64,000 bases of DNA from Bacteroidota bacterium. GTDB lineage: Bacteria > Bacteroidota > Ignavibacteria > UBA10030 > UBA8401. Positions 53,082 to 63,158 of this stretch are shown here, piece after piece. Location of the stretch: the NCBI GenBank assembly GCA_041658205.1, contig JBBAAO010000001.1, positions 1,798,001-1,862,000 on the forward strand, given 5' to 3'. The number at the start of each line of letters is the position of its first letter. The first letter of the stretch is position 1. The translations under genes and the position numbers were made by a program. The notes beneath the pieces are model-generated. The model saw only the letters and a program-made list of their open reading frames with translations, did no database searches and was not told where the DNA came from.

Positions 53082-56000
53082 TTATTTAATCACTAAAAAT
53101 TTTCCGACATGTTTCTGTCCATCCGGAAGCGATACGACATAGATATACAAACCATAGGCTATATATTGATCGTTATAGGTCCTCATATTCCAGAATTCAT
53201 AACCGTGATTATCGTTATGATTGATGTTGGCAACACGATCTCCCGCTACAGTAAAAATAGAGATCGTACAGACATTTGGCAGATGGTTGAACATCAATTT
53301 TTTCCCGAATTGATTCGTTTCCCATATATTTGAGACAATGTAGGGATCGGGAACGACGCGAATCTTTTTGAGGTCGATATTTTGTGAGGATGCGTAGGTC
53401 TCTTTATTTGTACTGAATTCGTAACGGATCTCTTTTCGGAACGGCTTGTATGTTCTTATTGTAAACTGGTCACCGTGAGAAGGTGCGACTGCTTTTTTAA
53501 TTACTTTATTCCCGTCGGCATTATAAAACGTATCCGGTGCATTGTTCGTATTTAGATAGAGACCAGTATATGATGTGTCGTGAGTGATTGGATTGATCAG
53601 CATCCGTTCCAGATCCAACACATCGGGATATTTTTCATAATATCCCGTGCTCGCCGGCGTATATCCTTTTCCTCCGGGAACGATATCCCAACCAAGCGGA
53701 CTATAAAAATCTTTTCGATAAGTATCCCAAGGAGCCTTCACTGAAAATTCAAACAACCATGTTTGTGAACTGACATCGATCGGGTTCAGCGAATCGGTAA
53801 CTATCTCTACTTTCAAAGGAAGATGCTGTAGAGAATCTTGTTTGGTATTGGTAAAGAAATCATACCATTGCGCCCACGTTCCTCCTGTAAGCGTAGTATC
53901 GATAGTGATTCTGTAATTATCTATCGTGTAGATAGTTTCAGATATGACATCGAGACGGTTCTTATATTTATCCACAGGAGCAGTGGTCCAATGAAACTTA
54001 CTGGTATCATTTTTTACTTTTGTCCACCCGATAAATTCAACACCGGAAGGAGTGTTTTGTACCGTTAAACGAAATCCATCCACAATTGGAAGATTATCTC
54101 CCGAATTATCGGTAAACAGGTGGCGCTCCAGCAAAAGTGTTGTATCATGGCTTACGTTCGAAATTTTATACAAATTGAATCCCAGAACATACGAAGTTTT
54201 GTTTCCCACAACTTGTTTCGCGGAATCGACAAATGTGATAACATATTTGTCCCCAGTGATCAATTCTGGTTTCACGATGTCGACCTTGACAAGACCTTGC
54301 GATACTCCGCCAATCGCCGCAATTGCCCCCTCGGTGTTTATTTGTGGTGTATATTTTGGAGGTAAGTAGTTTTGTGCCTGCACTCCGGGAACAACCGAAA
54401 CAGTATTAGACTGCATTGTAGAATGTCCGAGCGCCGATTGATATGATTGTTCAAGGCTGTCCGCTTTTTGATTTCCTTTCGTGTACGACGTAACGCAATA
54501 CCAGTATTCCACACCGTTGATCAAGTGATCATCCACAAAGCTGTGTTTTAATCCTGTGTCATCCCCTAATAATTGATTGAATGCCGGATCGGGACCTTTT
54601 ATTCCATCGATAAGGTCAAAAATTTTAATTGGCGTGTATCCTGTGATATTTCCAAACGGATCTGTTGTTGGTGTTCCCCATGTTACACCAAGATCGTCGC
54701 TACGATAAATTTTATACCCTTCAAAATTTTCTTTTCCCGTTAAGACATCCCGTGAATTTTCTGCTTCTGCATCCCATGTGATACGCACCTGTTTATCACC
54801 GGCGGTAGAGGTAACCTTTGGAGTTGGAGGAGCCCCGGAACCCTGAAATTTACGTTGATACATTTGTCGCGCAATCTTGAGATTCTTCATCAGATCGGTT
54901 GTATCGGGCTTGTCAGGAATTGTGCCCGAGTTACCCATAATGAGCGCAACGGAAGATTTTACGATGGAATCACTTTGTAAACTGAATGGACCGGTCATCA
55001 TAAAAAAATTAATATTCTGACCATCGGCATAGTATTTCTTCACACTGTCCGGATGCGTTGTATCCATTCTGCGGTTCACACCATGGAATACCGCTTTGGC
55101 GTTGGTGAGATTCGGATCGTTCGGATTGCTCGATATGATTGGCCACATCTCTTCATCAACTTTCGGTGAGATGTCGCGACTGAAGTAATGAAAGTCAGTC
55201 ACACCCATATTTTTTGGTGTTTCCATCACATTCAATCCAACAATCCCTAAAGGAGTTCCATCCCCAGACCATGCTCCGTCTTTTGTATTATTTGCATCCC
55301 ACACATAAACAAAATCGCCGTTGTTATTAGCATCGGTTGGATCGCTGTCGATGATATTGACAAGATCTTTATTATCGTAATCGGGTCGGAAGATGGCGAT
55401 ATATCCCACATACACACTATCGAGTTGTAGTCCACTTTTATTGTGGATGGTGAAATCCCAAAACAACATATCTTCTGCGTATGGTCTGCCATAGGTGTAG
55501 GCAGTTTGTTCTACCTCAATCCCGACTTTTCCTTTGGCATTGGAGTTATCGGTATCATCAAAGACAGAATAGATGTCCCGGTCTGAAACGAATTCACCCG
55601 GAACTTCTTTGCCATAATTAGTCGATGTTTTGTCAATTTCGATTCTATGTCGACCCGGCCAATGACGTTTTCCCGGCGTGCTCACCCACGATCCGGTATT
55701 GCTGAAATATCCCTGTGGCCACGTTTCCGGATTATCGCTTGATGCAAGAAATGGAGTTTCATCCGGCGGCGGAGCGATGACATCGCCGGAAAATATTTTT
55801 CCCCGTGAACCTTTTTTGGGAGACCAATCCACTTTTTCCGATGGGCCGCTGATTACGGAAGTAATAACATTTCCTTTCACAGCAACGATAAGTCCCAATC
55901 CAAAACTATATTGTGTGGAAGCATTTGCCGCTGTCGGCCAATGAATTGCGTCGTTAAAATATTCATGATAATTAGAAAGGACGCCGTAATTTCCAAGATA

Positions 56001-56204
56001 GTTGGCAACCTGGCCTTTATCCATAATTCCGATGCCCCGTTCCGCAGCGGAATGTGATTTCAAGAAACGTTCAATCTGTGCTGATGAAAGATTCTTATGG
56101 CAGGTAGTACAATTTTGTTTTTGCGCTAGAAGGGGAAAATAAAAATGGAGAGACAGTAAGGCGATGCCAATAGTACGCCTCATTAAAAATTTAATCATAG
56201 ACAT
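53082..56204 (-). CDS. Large secreted protein with CxxCH motif, Fn3-like domain and C-terminal sorting-like domain
   Basis: This 1040-aa protein begins with a signal peptide (IGIALLSLHFYFPLLAQ) followed directly by QNCTTCHKNLSSAQIERFLK, a single c-type heme motif. Further on are Fn3-like strands (PTPKVTSTAGDKQVRITWDA; FEGYKIYRSDDLGVTWGT). The C-terminus (CTISIFTVAGDRVANINHND ... GLYIYVVSLP) has the FlgD-like form of a type IX sorting domain. ATGs at 56204 and 56198 both fit GGAGAT. It lies between a TonB receptor gene (10 bp upstream) and a PorV-like gene (27 bp downstream). A covalently bound heme on such a surface protein is unusual; function is not known. Confidence 0.75.
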   Translation of the reverse strand: MSMIKFLMRRTIGIALLSLHFYFPLLAQKQNCTTCHKNLSSAQIERFLKSHSAAERGIGIMDKGQVANYLGNYGVLSNYHEYFNDAIHWPTAANASTQYSFGLGLIVAVKGNVITSVISGPSEKVDWSPKKGSRGKIFSGDVIAPPPDETPFLASSDNPETWPQGYFSNTGSWVSTPGKRHWPGRHRIEIDKTSTNYGKEVPGEFVSDRDIYSVFDDTDNSNAKGKVGIEVEQTAYTYGRPYAEDMLFWDFTIHNKSGLQLDSVYVGYIAIFRPDYDNKDLVNIIDSDPTDANNNGDFVYVWDANNTKDGAWSGDGTPLGIVGLNVMETPKNMGVTDFHYFSRDISPKVDEEMWPIISSNPNDPNLTNAKAVFHGVNRRMDTTHPDSVKKYYADGQNINFFMMTGPFSLQSDSIVKSSVALIMGNSGTIPDKPDTTDLMKNLKIARQMYQRKFQGSGAPPTPKVTSTAGDKQVRITWDAEAENSRDVLTGKENFEGYKIYRSDDLGVTWGTPTTDPFGNITGYTPIKIFDLIDGIKGPDPAFNQLLGDDTGLKHSFVDDHLINGVEYWYCVTSYTKGNQKADSLEQSYQSALGHSTMQSNTVSVVPGVQAQNYLPPKYTPQINTEGAIAAIGGVSQGLVKVDIVKPELITGDKYVITFVDSAKQVVGNKTSYVLGFNLYKISNVSHDTTLLLERHLFTDNSGDNLPIVDGFRLTVQNTPSGVEFIGWTKVKNDTSKFHWTTAPVDKYKNRLDVISETIYTIDNYRITIDTTLTGGTWAQWYDFFTNTKQDSLQHLPLKVEIVTDSLNPIDVSSQTWLFEFSVKAPWDTYRKDFYSPLGWDIVPGGKGYTPASTGYYEKYPDVLDLERMLINPITHDTSYTGLYLNTNNAPDTFYNADGNKVIKKAVAPSHGDQFTIRTYKPFRKEIRYEFSTNKETYASSQNIDLKKIRVVPDPYIVSNIWETNQFGKKLMFNHLPNVCTISIFTVAGDRVANINHNDNHGYEFWNMRTYNDQYIAYGLYIYVVSLPDGQKHVGKFLVIK

Positions 56205-56213
56205 TATCTCCAG

Positions 56214-58820
56214 CTACCAAATAATTTGTACTCCAGCGGTGATGATTCGCGGTGGCCCTACATTAGCAGGATTATGATCCGCGTCGGGTGATGAACCGAC
56301 AAGTCCCGAAAGTCCCGTATCAAAAGGTTTACCTGTTCGCGAATTGACATTACGAACATTTTGCGTATTGAGCAGATTTGTAATTTCCATAAAGAGAGAA
56401 GCTGCAATGTCCGAAAACCATATTTTTTTTATCATGCGGAATCCTACTGTCGATGTCCACGGTTTGCGGGCTGAGTTCATATCAATACGGACTGTTGGAT
56501 CGACATACGGAGTGTATGGAAGGCCACTTCCCGCCTGAAAAAGGATATTGACATTAACATCGGATAAGAGTTTCTCTCCGGCAATTTCCGGCCCTTGATC
56601 TTTTGGGATATTCAAATTAAGATTGAACGCAATATCATGACGTTGATCAAAATCCAAATAATATTCCTGATGAGGAATCTCTTCTTTTCCCGAAGCACTG
56701 AAGAATCCACCGAGCGGCTGAGAGTTATTCCCTTTTGCTACACTTAATGTGTAATCAATGGAGCCAGAAATATAATCGCTGTACCGTTTTTGTAACGTTA
56801 CATCGATTCCTTTCACACCGGCATAATCCGAATTGTAGAAAACGACATAATCCTGTGACAAATAACTGACTTGTAATGTTGAAAGAAGATCGGTGATATC
56901 TTTATACCACGCAGAAACATCCAAACTCCACGTTTCGCTTACCTTATTTTTTACTCCTATTTCGTATGCGACAGTTTTTTGAGCTTTCACCCCCGGATTG
57001 CCAACAAGAGGCATCGATGTACTTAAATCTTTATTATGGTTATAATAGAGGGAATTAAAATCGGGGTTTTGAAAAAAATGACCGTATGAAAAATGTAACA
57101 CCGCTTGATCGGTAATAGGATGTGCCAATCCAATACGCGGACTCAATTGTGTTTTGGAAACAACTTTTTCTTCTTTTGCCGGAACCCAGATATTGCTGCT
57201 ATTAAAACTACCAAACCTGCGGATGTCCGGCCACATGGTCGCATTGGGATCGACATAATCATACCGCAAGCCAAGGTTAATAATGATATAGTCATATTCA
57301 ACTTTGTCCTGAATATATGCGGCTCCCTCCATTGGGGACCGACTATAGATATCCTTATATTGTGCCCCGGAAGGCCAAGGCTGTGATTCTTCATGCACAC
57401 GGATAGAGTAACTTTTAATTTCAAAACCGCTTTTCACCTGATTGTGCTGATTTGCCTGAAATGTCGCATCCACCTTACCGCTCGTTGTTGCTGTTTGATC
57501 ATCCCAATAGGGAGAATCATCACCGCTCACATAAAAATATACTGTCTCACCGGTTTGTCCGCGTATATATTCTGAGGGAAGTTTATTTCCCACCTGAACT
57601 TTTGTAGCATTCTCAAACCGGGAAACCTGCGCAGTATAAAATAAGCTGCTGCTGATAGTGTGCGATAATGTAAAACCAAATCGATCTGTACTCTTTTCGG
57701 TATGGCTGTGATTTTCATTGCGGTATTTCCACGAATGACTATAGGACTGCGATTTGTTTTGAGTTATTTGGCTCGATAATGACAATTTTATCGTTGGACT
57801 GTATCGATACGTCAATTTAGCAAAACCATCCCGTTCCCAATTATAACCATGCGGCAAATAGCTGTCTTCATTTTTATATCTTCCTGAGATAAAAAATGTC
57901 AGGTCGGGAATTAATGGAAAAGGTCCGTTTAATGACAGATTCAGCATCCCGTTCAACGGAATATTCAACTTCAGTGGGTCAAAACTCATACCATCCGTTT
58001 CACTTTTGGACTGATAAGGATAACTATCCACACCTTTTCCAAAAGCATCACTTTTTCGATACGGAGATTCATTTAGCATTGGTGAAGTATATTCTGCCTT
58101 CCCATGGAATGTTTCTCCTCCCTCTTTCGTCACAATATTGACGATACTCGACATTGCATCACCATACTCAGCATTGAATGTTCCGCTCAGCACAATTATT
58201 TCTTCTACTGCATCTTTGTTCATCATGCTGTTATTGCCGCCATACAAAGGATCATCTACATACATTCCATCGATCATGTATGATATTTCGCCGGTTCTCC
58301 CCCCACGTACATGGATATTCCCATCCGCGTCTGTCGTAAATCCTGCTTTCGTCGTAATAATATCTTGAATGCTAGCGACCGGCATGTTGATGATCTCTTC
58401 AGAGCCGATGATGGATACTTTTGAAGTGACATCCTTTTCAACAATGGGGCGTTCTGCGGAAATAACAATTTCGCCAATACCAAGTGTTGCCGATTCCATT
58501 AAAAAATCGACATGTGTCGTAAGGTCAACAACAACTTGAACGTTCGTGACCCTGTAATCTTTATATCCGAGCATGCTTGCGCGAAGGGTGTATCGTCCGG
58601 GTCGGACATTAATGATGAAGAATTCTCCCAGCGCATTACATGCTCCTCCCATTGTGGTTCCTTCGATCATTACGGTACAGCCGGAAAGGACTTCACCAGT
58701 TGAAGCATCTTTTGCAACACCGGAGATTTTTCCCGTTGTGCCTGCAACAAGTGGCGCAACCAACATTGAAAACATGGCGAGCAAATAAAAAAAACTATTC
58801 TTTATGAAAGTAGTTTTCAC
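56214..58820 (-). CDS. TonB-dependent receptor with N-terminal CarboxypepD-like domain
   Basis: This 868-aa protein has a signal peptide (FFYLLAMFSMLVAPLVAG), a carboxypeptidase-regulatory-like beta-sandwich (ISGVAKDASTGEVLSGCTVM), a plug domain (VHVRGG-type repeat NIHVRGGRTGEISYMIDGMY) and a long C-terminal beta-barrel ending in ITAGVQIIW. It transports an unknown ligand across the outer membrane. It heads a three-gene set with the CxxCH protein and the PorV-like protein. No SusD partner is present, which separates it from Sus-type glycan systems. Confidence 0.88.
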   Translation of the reverse strand: MKTTFIKNSFFYLLAMFSMLVAPLVAGTTGKISGVAKDASTGEVLSGCTVMIEGTTMGGACNALGEFFIINVRPGRYTLRASMLGYKDYRVTNVQVVVDLTTHVDFLMESATLGIGEIVISAERPIVEKDVTSKVSIIGSEEIINMPVASIQDIITTKAGFTTDADGNIHVRGGRTGEISYMIDGMYVDDPLYGGNNSMMNKDAVEEIIVLSGTFNAEYGDAMSSIVNIVTKEGGETFHGKAEYTSPMLNESPYRKSDAFGKGVDSYPYQSKSETDGMSFDPLKLNIPLNGMLNLSLNGPFPLIPDLTFFISGRYKNEDSYLPHGYNWERDGFAKLTYRYSPTIKLSLSSQITQNKSQSYSHSWKYRNENHSHTEKSTDRFGFTLSHTISSSLFYTAQVSRFENATKVQVGNKLPSEYIRGQTGETVYFYVSGDDSPYWDDQTATTSGKVDATFQANQHNQVKSGFEIKSYSIRVHEESQPWPSGAQYKDIYSRSPMEGAAYIQDKVEYDYIIINLGLRYDYVDPNATMWPDIRRFGSFNSSNIWVPAKEEKVVSKTQLSPRIGLAHPITDQAVLHFSYGHFFQNPDFNSLYYNHNKDLSTSMPLVGNPGVKAQKTVAYEIGVKNKVSETWSLDVSAWYKDITDLLSTLQVSYLSQDYVVFYNSDYAGVKGIDVTLQKRYSDYISGSIDYTLSVAKGNNSQPLGGFFSASGKEEIPHQEYYLDFDQRHDIAFNLNLNIPKDQGPEIAGEKLLSDVNVNILFQAGSGLPYTPYVDPTVRIDMNSARKPWTSTVGFRMIKKIWFSDIAASLFMEITNLLNTQNVRNVNSRTGKPFDTGLSGLVGSSPDADHNPANVGPPRIITAGVQIIW

Positions 58821-58888
58821 AAGAACGCTCCTCGTTTACGAACATTCATTGGAGAAATTTGAGAACACATACACAACACTCATCCTGC

Positions 58889-58919
58889 CGAAGGTTTATG
58901 CGGAAGACATAAACCTTCG
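58889..58919. repeat. Perfect 12-bp stem palindrome upstream of the TonB receptor
   Basis: CGAAGGTTTATG (58889-58900) and CATAAACCTTCG (58908-58919) are perfect arms around a 7-nt loop, with an outer ATCCTG/CAGGAT pair. It sits between the T9SS cargo gene's stop and the receptor start. No T-run follows on the minus strand. It resembles REP-type units; a weak terminator role is possible. Confidence 0.6.
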
Positions 58920-58945
58920 TACCTAAAACAGGATAAAGTTGTTTT

Positions 58946-60658
58946 TTATTTGAGCAAAATCATTTTTTTACTTAGCACACCTTTGCCTGAATTCAGTGAA
59001 TAGAAATATATGCCGGATGAAACTGTATTTCCTGATTCATCTTCACCATTCCAAACCACGGTGTGTTCGCCGAACGATTGATGCTGAGAAACGAGGGTCT
59101 TTATTGTACGACCTAATTGATCATGAACAGTCAGCATTGTATATCCGCTTTCCAATAACCTGTAGGAAATTCTAGTCTCCGGATTAAAAGGATTAGGATA
59201 ATTTTGCGATAGATCGAAATTATTTGGTGTAATCTTTCTGCCATTCTCAGGAACCGAAAGTACGGAGAGCGGTCTCACAACGATATTATCCACATACGTG
59301 GCTAGTCCGGTAGCACTTTGTTGGAAAGAATACAATCCAAATTTTCCCGCCGTGGCCGTTGCAGCAGTATCATAAATCGGGCATCCGACTAATAACTGTC
59401 CGTCAAAATATGCCCAAAATCCTACCTTGGTTGCAGAAATTGTACGAACTTCTATTTTCATTTTATGCCAGTCAGCTACCGTAGGAATCCCTCCAAGAAT
59501 ATCAGCTGCTTTAAAATCTTTACTGAACAACGGAAGAAATGTGTTCGGATCAGATTTCAGTCCGGAAAAATTTATTCGAGCGCTGGCATCAAAATCGGAG
59601 CGCATCTTATAAAAATCTTTCTTCGAACTATCCGCATACACAACAATTCCGGAATACGATGACAGCGAACCTCCCACATAACAATACACATCGGCTTCTA
59701 TTGAGTAATCTTTTAAACCAACCGTTCCGTTTGTCGCTACGGCAGAACCGGTAAATGTTCCATCAAGATCCTGAAGTAAACCAACAAAGTTTCCGCCGCC
59801 CGTGAGGGCTTTGGGAGCATTTGCCATCGGCTTTGCTATTACCGTCTCTTCTCCTTTGTAATGGCTTCCCCATGATGCATTTGCTGTCCCAGTTTCAAAG
59901 TCTTCCGTGAAGATTGCTGGTTCAGGAAGTGTTTTCACAACGATATTATCAACATACGTTGCTAGTCCGGTAGCGCTTTGCTGGAAAGAATACAATCCAA
60001 ATTTTCCCGCCGTGGCCGTTGCAGCAGTATCATAAATCGGACATCCGACTAATAACTGTCCGTCAAAATATGCCCAAAATCCTACCTTAGTTGCAGAAAT
60101 TGTACGAACTTCTATTTTCATTTTATGCCAGTCAGCTACCGTAGGAATCCCTCCAAGAATATCAGCTGCTTTAAAATCTTTACTGAACAACGGAAGAAAT
60201 GTGTTCGGATCAGATTTCAGTCCGGAAAAATTTATTCGAGCGCTGGCATCAAAATCGGAGCGCATCTTATAAAAATCTTTCTTCGAACTATCCGCATACA
60301 CAACAATTCCGGAATACGATGACAGCGAACCTCCCACATAACAATACACATCGGCTTCTATTGAGTAATCTTTTAAACCAACCGTTCCGTTTGTCGCTAC
60401 GGCAGAACCGGTAAATGTTCCATCAAGATCCTGAAGTAAACCAACAAAGTTTCCGCCGCCCGTGAGGGCTTTGGGAGCATTTGCCATCGGCTTTGCTAGA
60501 ACCGTCTCTTCACCTTTGTAGTGGCTTCCCCATGATGCATTTGCTGTTCCAGTTTCAAAATTTTCGGTAAAAACTATCGTTTGCGCCATAACAACTTGAA
60601 TTGTAAATATGAATAACAACAAGGTTAACGATTTTAAAACGGTAAATGATTTCTTCAT
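58946..60658 (-). CDS. T9SS-type exported protein with two near-identical domains
   Basis: This 570-aa protein has a signal peptide (SLTLLLFIFTIQVVMAQ), two tandem domains of about 220 residues (each beginning ENFETG/EDFETGTANASWGS and ending YVDNIVV), and a type IX secretion C-terminal domain with NFDLSQNYPNPFNPETRISY and GIYFYSLNSGKG. The repeated domain looks like a concanavalin/laminin-G-type beta-sandwich that could bind carbohydrate, but no catalytic motif is seen. The domain pair arises from a 660-bp tandem duplication in the DNA. Confidence 0.82.
   Translation of the reverse strand: MKKSFTVLKSLTLLLFIFTIQVVMAQTIVFTENFETGTANASWGSHYKGEETVLAKPMANAPKALTGGGNFVGLLQDLDGTFTGSAVATNGTVGLKDYSIEADVYCYVGGSLSSYSGIVVYADSSKKDFYKMRSDFDASARINFSGLKSDPNTFLPLFSKDFKAADILGGIPTVADWHKMKIEVRTISATKVGFWAYFDGQLLVGCPIYDTAATATAGKFGLYSFQQSATGLATYVDNIVVKTLPEPAIFTEDFETGTANASWGSHYKGEETVIAKPMANAPKALTGGGNFVGLLQDLDGTFTGSAVATNGTVGLKDYSIEADVYCYVGGSLSSYSGIVVYADSSKKDFYKMRSDFDASARINFSGLKSDPNTFLPLFSKDFKAADILGGIPTVADWHKMKIEVRTISATKVGFWAYFDGQLLVGCPIYDTAATATAGKFGLYSFQQSATGLATYVDNIVVRPLSVLSVPENGRKITPNNFDLSQNYPNPFNPETRISYRLLESGYTMLTVHDQLGRTIKTLVSQHQSFGEHTVVWNGEDESGNTVSSGIYFYSLNSGKGVLSKKMILLK
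59274..60559 (-). repeat. 660-bp tandem duplication within the T9SS protein gene
   Basis: Copy 1 (about 59274-59899) and copy 2 (about 59934-60559) are offset by exactly 660 bp, preserving frame. A stretch of about 409 bp (59430-59838 versus 60090-60498) shows no difference by eye, while both ends carry several substitutions (for example at 59291, 59300, 59315, 59321, 59381, 59429, 59839 and 59840). This indicates either a recent duplication or ongoing gene conversion of the centre. Confidence 0.9.
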
Positions 60659-61282
60659 AGTGCACCTCGCAGATTAATGAGAAGATAGTAAATTAGAGAA
60701 GATGGACTTTTGGATATGATTCTAAAAATTAGGATTTCGTTTTGATCAATTCAAAATTCCTTCTTTGAATTGAATGAAGGAAATAAATAGGACTGAATGA
60801 TATTGTTTAGAATAAAAATCCATAAGGGAGATTATTCAATCCAACTGAGTGAAGCTATCATTGAAGAGCGAATTGTACAATTTGGAAAATGTATGCTTTC
60901 TGGAAGTAAAGAGCAACAGATAAATGTAAACAAACACCGAATTACAAGCCGGAAATGTTAAAGAATTAAATATCGGATAAAACGGTGTGAATAGTTTGCC
61001 TCTGTCAAAAAAATAAATTAGCACAACTTTATCTATTTACTTTTTCCTTTGCGAGTTAACCCAAACCTTCATTCTTGCTATTAGGCGGAAGTTATTTCGA
61101 ATAGAGGATATTTTTGCATTTTATAGAAAAATACAATAGGGGCGATGAGTAGCCGTATATTCCCCTATTTGCAACCTGTTTCTTCTTAATCCGATAATGA
61201 ACTCTTATTTCGGTTTCATCGTTATATTTTGTACATTATTAATAGTATATGTTACTCTGTAATTATTGAAAGGGATTGAATA
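60659..61282. other. Intergenic region without a recognised gene (624 bp)
   Basis: This gap separates the divergent T9SS protein gene (minus) and the MIP18-like gene (plus). Short open frames inside it have no recognisable protein features. It must hold promoters for both directions, but I cannot single out convincing boxes. No palindrome of the REP type found elsewhere is evident. Confidence 0.5.
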
Positions 61283-61612
61283 ATGGCAAATAATGAGAAA
61301 CCTAAGGAAGAGATCACAAAAGAGGCAGTGTACGCTTCATTAAAGGAAGTGTTTGATCCGGAAATTCCTGTGAGTATTGTTGATCTTGGTCTTGTGTATG
61401 ATGTAAAAATCATCGATGACTGGGTTGGTGTTAAAATGACACTCACCTCTCAGGGTTGCGGACTTTCCACACAGATTGCTAACAATGTTCGTGAACGAGT
61501 TGCCGCTTTACCAGGTGTCGCTGATGCCGATGTAAGAATCGTTTGGCAACCAGCATGGAATCCATCAATGATGAGCGAAGAAGCAAAGAAGAAAGTTCAA
61601 TTTGTGGGTTGA
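61283..61612 (+). CDS. MIP18/DUF59 iron-sulfur assembly protein (SufT/PaaD-like)
   Basis: This 109-aa protein has ASLKEVFDPEIPVSIVDLGL, VYDVKIIDDWVGVKMTLTSQ, GCGLSTQIANNVRERVAALP and VRIVWQPAWNPSMMSEEAK. The DPEIPVSIVDLGLVY stretch and the conserved cysteine in SQGCGLS are hallmarks of MIP18-type proteins, which help mature iron-sulfur proteins. It stands alone. SufT, PaaD and other subfamilies cannot be told apart with confidence. Confidence 0.85.
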   Translation: MANNEKPKEEITKEAVYASLKEVFDPEIPVSIVDLGLVYDVKIIDDWVGVKMTLTSQGCGLSTQIANNVRERVAALPGVADADVRIVWQPAWNPSMMSEEAKKKVQFVG

Positions 61613-61865
61613 TTCTGATTTTTGGAATTCGATGTAACAATCCATGTAATAAATTTTTTACGAAACACTCCGATCGGTAACGATAAATCAGCACATTATC
61701 CTTCAGACAATTAATGTGTTCTATCGCTTGCTTTCCTGCACACCCTTCTTTACATTTTTGCCACTGAATCGACACACAATAGATTCATTATCCCTCGCAC
61801 TTTTTACAATTTTTAACGTCTAATTGAGGTCATACTATCAACCGAAAACTGATTTGGCGTCCTTT

Positions 61866-63158
61866 ATGAAAATTCCTAATTTCATCGCTCTCTATAAAAA
61901 CCTAACACCAAAAAATCGAATTATTTACGGATCATCGGCGGGATTTTTCCTGATAATCATCCTGTTCCTTTTTTTTAGCAACCGAGGTGGTGCTTCAACA
62001 GATTTGATTATCTCTCCTGTAAAAGGGGAGTTTATTGTCTCTATAACAACGACAGGTGAGTTACAAGCAAAAAACTCCATAGAGATTAAAGGACCCGAAC
62101 AAGCGCGTGCCGCCGGTATCTGGCAGATGAAAATTTCTAATCTGATTGCAGAAGGAACGGTAGTAAAACAAGGACAATTTGTTGCAGAACTTGATAAAGC
62201 GGAGATTGCCAGTAGATTGAAGGAATCAGAACTTTCAGTGCAAAAATTAAATGCACAATACACACAAACCACTTTGGATAGTACGCTGTCGCTCTCACAA
62301 GCGCGTGACGAACTTGTAAATTTAATCTTTGGTCTTGAAGAAAAAAAGATACTGCTTGAGCAGTCCACGTTTGAAGCACCCGCCGTAAAACGACAGGCTC
62401 AAATTGATTTTGACCGAGCGGAAAGAACAATTGCTCAGGCGAAAAAGAACTATGTAACAAAAACAAAACAATCCATCGCAAAAATACAGGCCGTAGAAGC
62501 AGATTTGATGAAGGAACGGCAGAAGATGGATATCATGAAAAGTGTTCTAATGCAATTCACCATTCTTGCTCCGGCTGATGGAATGGTTGTATACGCGCGT
62601 GAATGGAACGGAAAGAAAAAAGTCGTCGGGGCCACCGTCAGTCCGTGGGAACCAACCGTTGCAACGCTTCCTGATCTTAGTATGATGGAATCGATCACTT
62701 ATGTGAATGAAGTAGATATTCAAAAAATTGTTGTCGGTCAAGAAGTAACTCTTCGATTGGATGCCGATCCCAATAAAAAATTATCCGGTAATGTTGTGCA
62801 GGTTGCTAATATTGGAGAGCAGCGTCCCAATTCAGATTCAAAAGTATTTGAAGTGCGAATCATCATCAATGATCGTGATACAACATTACGGCCTGCGATG
62901 ACGACTTCAAATGAAATTACCGTAGCAAAAGTTGCCAATGTCCTCTCGATACCACTGGAAGCTGTTCACACTCAGGATACTACAACATTTGTCTACATCA
63001 AGAACGGCGGGATCATAAAGCAGGAAATTAAGCTTGGTCTTCAAAATGACAATGCTGCTGTTATCTTAAAAGGTGTAGACGAAAAAGATGAGATCTACCT
63101 ATCGCCGCCGGGTGACGCGTCGGCGATAAAACTACGCAGACTGAAAGTCACATCGTGA
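61866..63158 (+). CDS. Efflux periplasmic adaptor subunit (HlyD/MacA-like)
   Basis: The call is a 430-aa membrane-fusion protein from ATG 61866; an in-frame TTG at 61824 would add 14 residues. A membrane anchor (IIYGSSAGFFLIIILFLFF) is followed by a barrel-sandwich half (TTGELQAKNSIEIKG), a coiled-coil hairpin (SRLKESELSVQKLNAQYTQT; QIDFDRAERTIAQAKKNY), the second lipoyl half (ILAPADGMVVYA) and a beta-barrel domain (GQEVTLRLDADPNKKLSG). It overlaps the permease gene by 4 bp (GTGA). It links an inner-membrane permease to an outer-membrane channel. Confidence 0.88.
   Translation: MKIPNFIALYKNLTPKNRIIYGSSAGFFLIIILFLFFSNRGGASTDLIISPVKGEFIVSITTTGELQAKNSIEIKGPEQARAAGIWQMKISNLIAEGTVVKQGQFVAELDKAEIASRLKESELSVQKLNAQYTQTTLDSTLSLSQARDELVNLIFGLEEKKILLEQSTFEAPAVKRQAQIDFDRAERTIAQAKKNYVTKTKQSIAKIQAVEADLMKERQKMDIMKSVLMQFTILAPADGMVVYAREWNGKKKVVGATVSPWEPTVATLPDLSMMESITYVNEVDIQKIVVGQEVTLRLDADPNKKLSGNVVQVANIGEQRPNSDSKVFEVRIIINDRDTTLRPAMTTSNEITVAKVANVLSIPLEAVHTQDTTTFVYIKNGGIIKQEIKLGLQNDNAAVILKGVDEKDEIYLSPPGDASAIKLRRLKVTS

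Noticed and set aside
59274..60559. Tandem duplication as evidence of phase-variable or retroelement-driven diversity
   Set aside because: There is no adjacent recombinase, reverse transcriptase or A-specific substitution pattern; simple duplication with conversion explains it.
60836..61024. Small open frame in the 60.7-61.3 kb gap
   Set aside because: Composition is unlike neighbouring genes and there is no ribosome site or recognisable motif.
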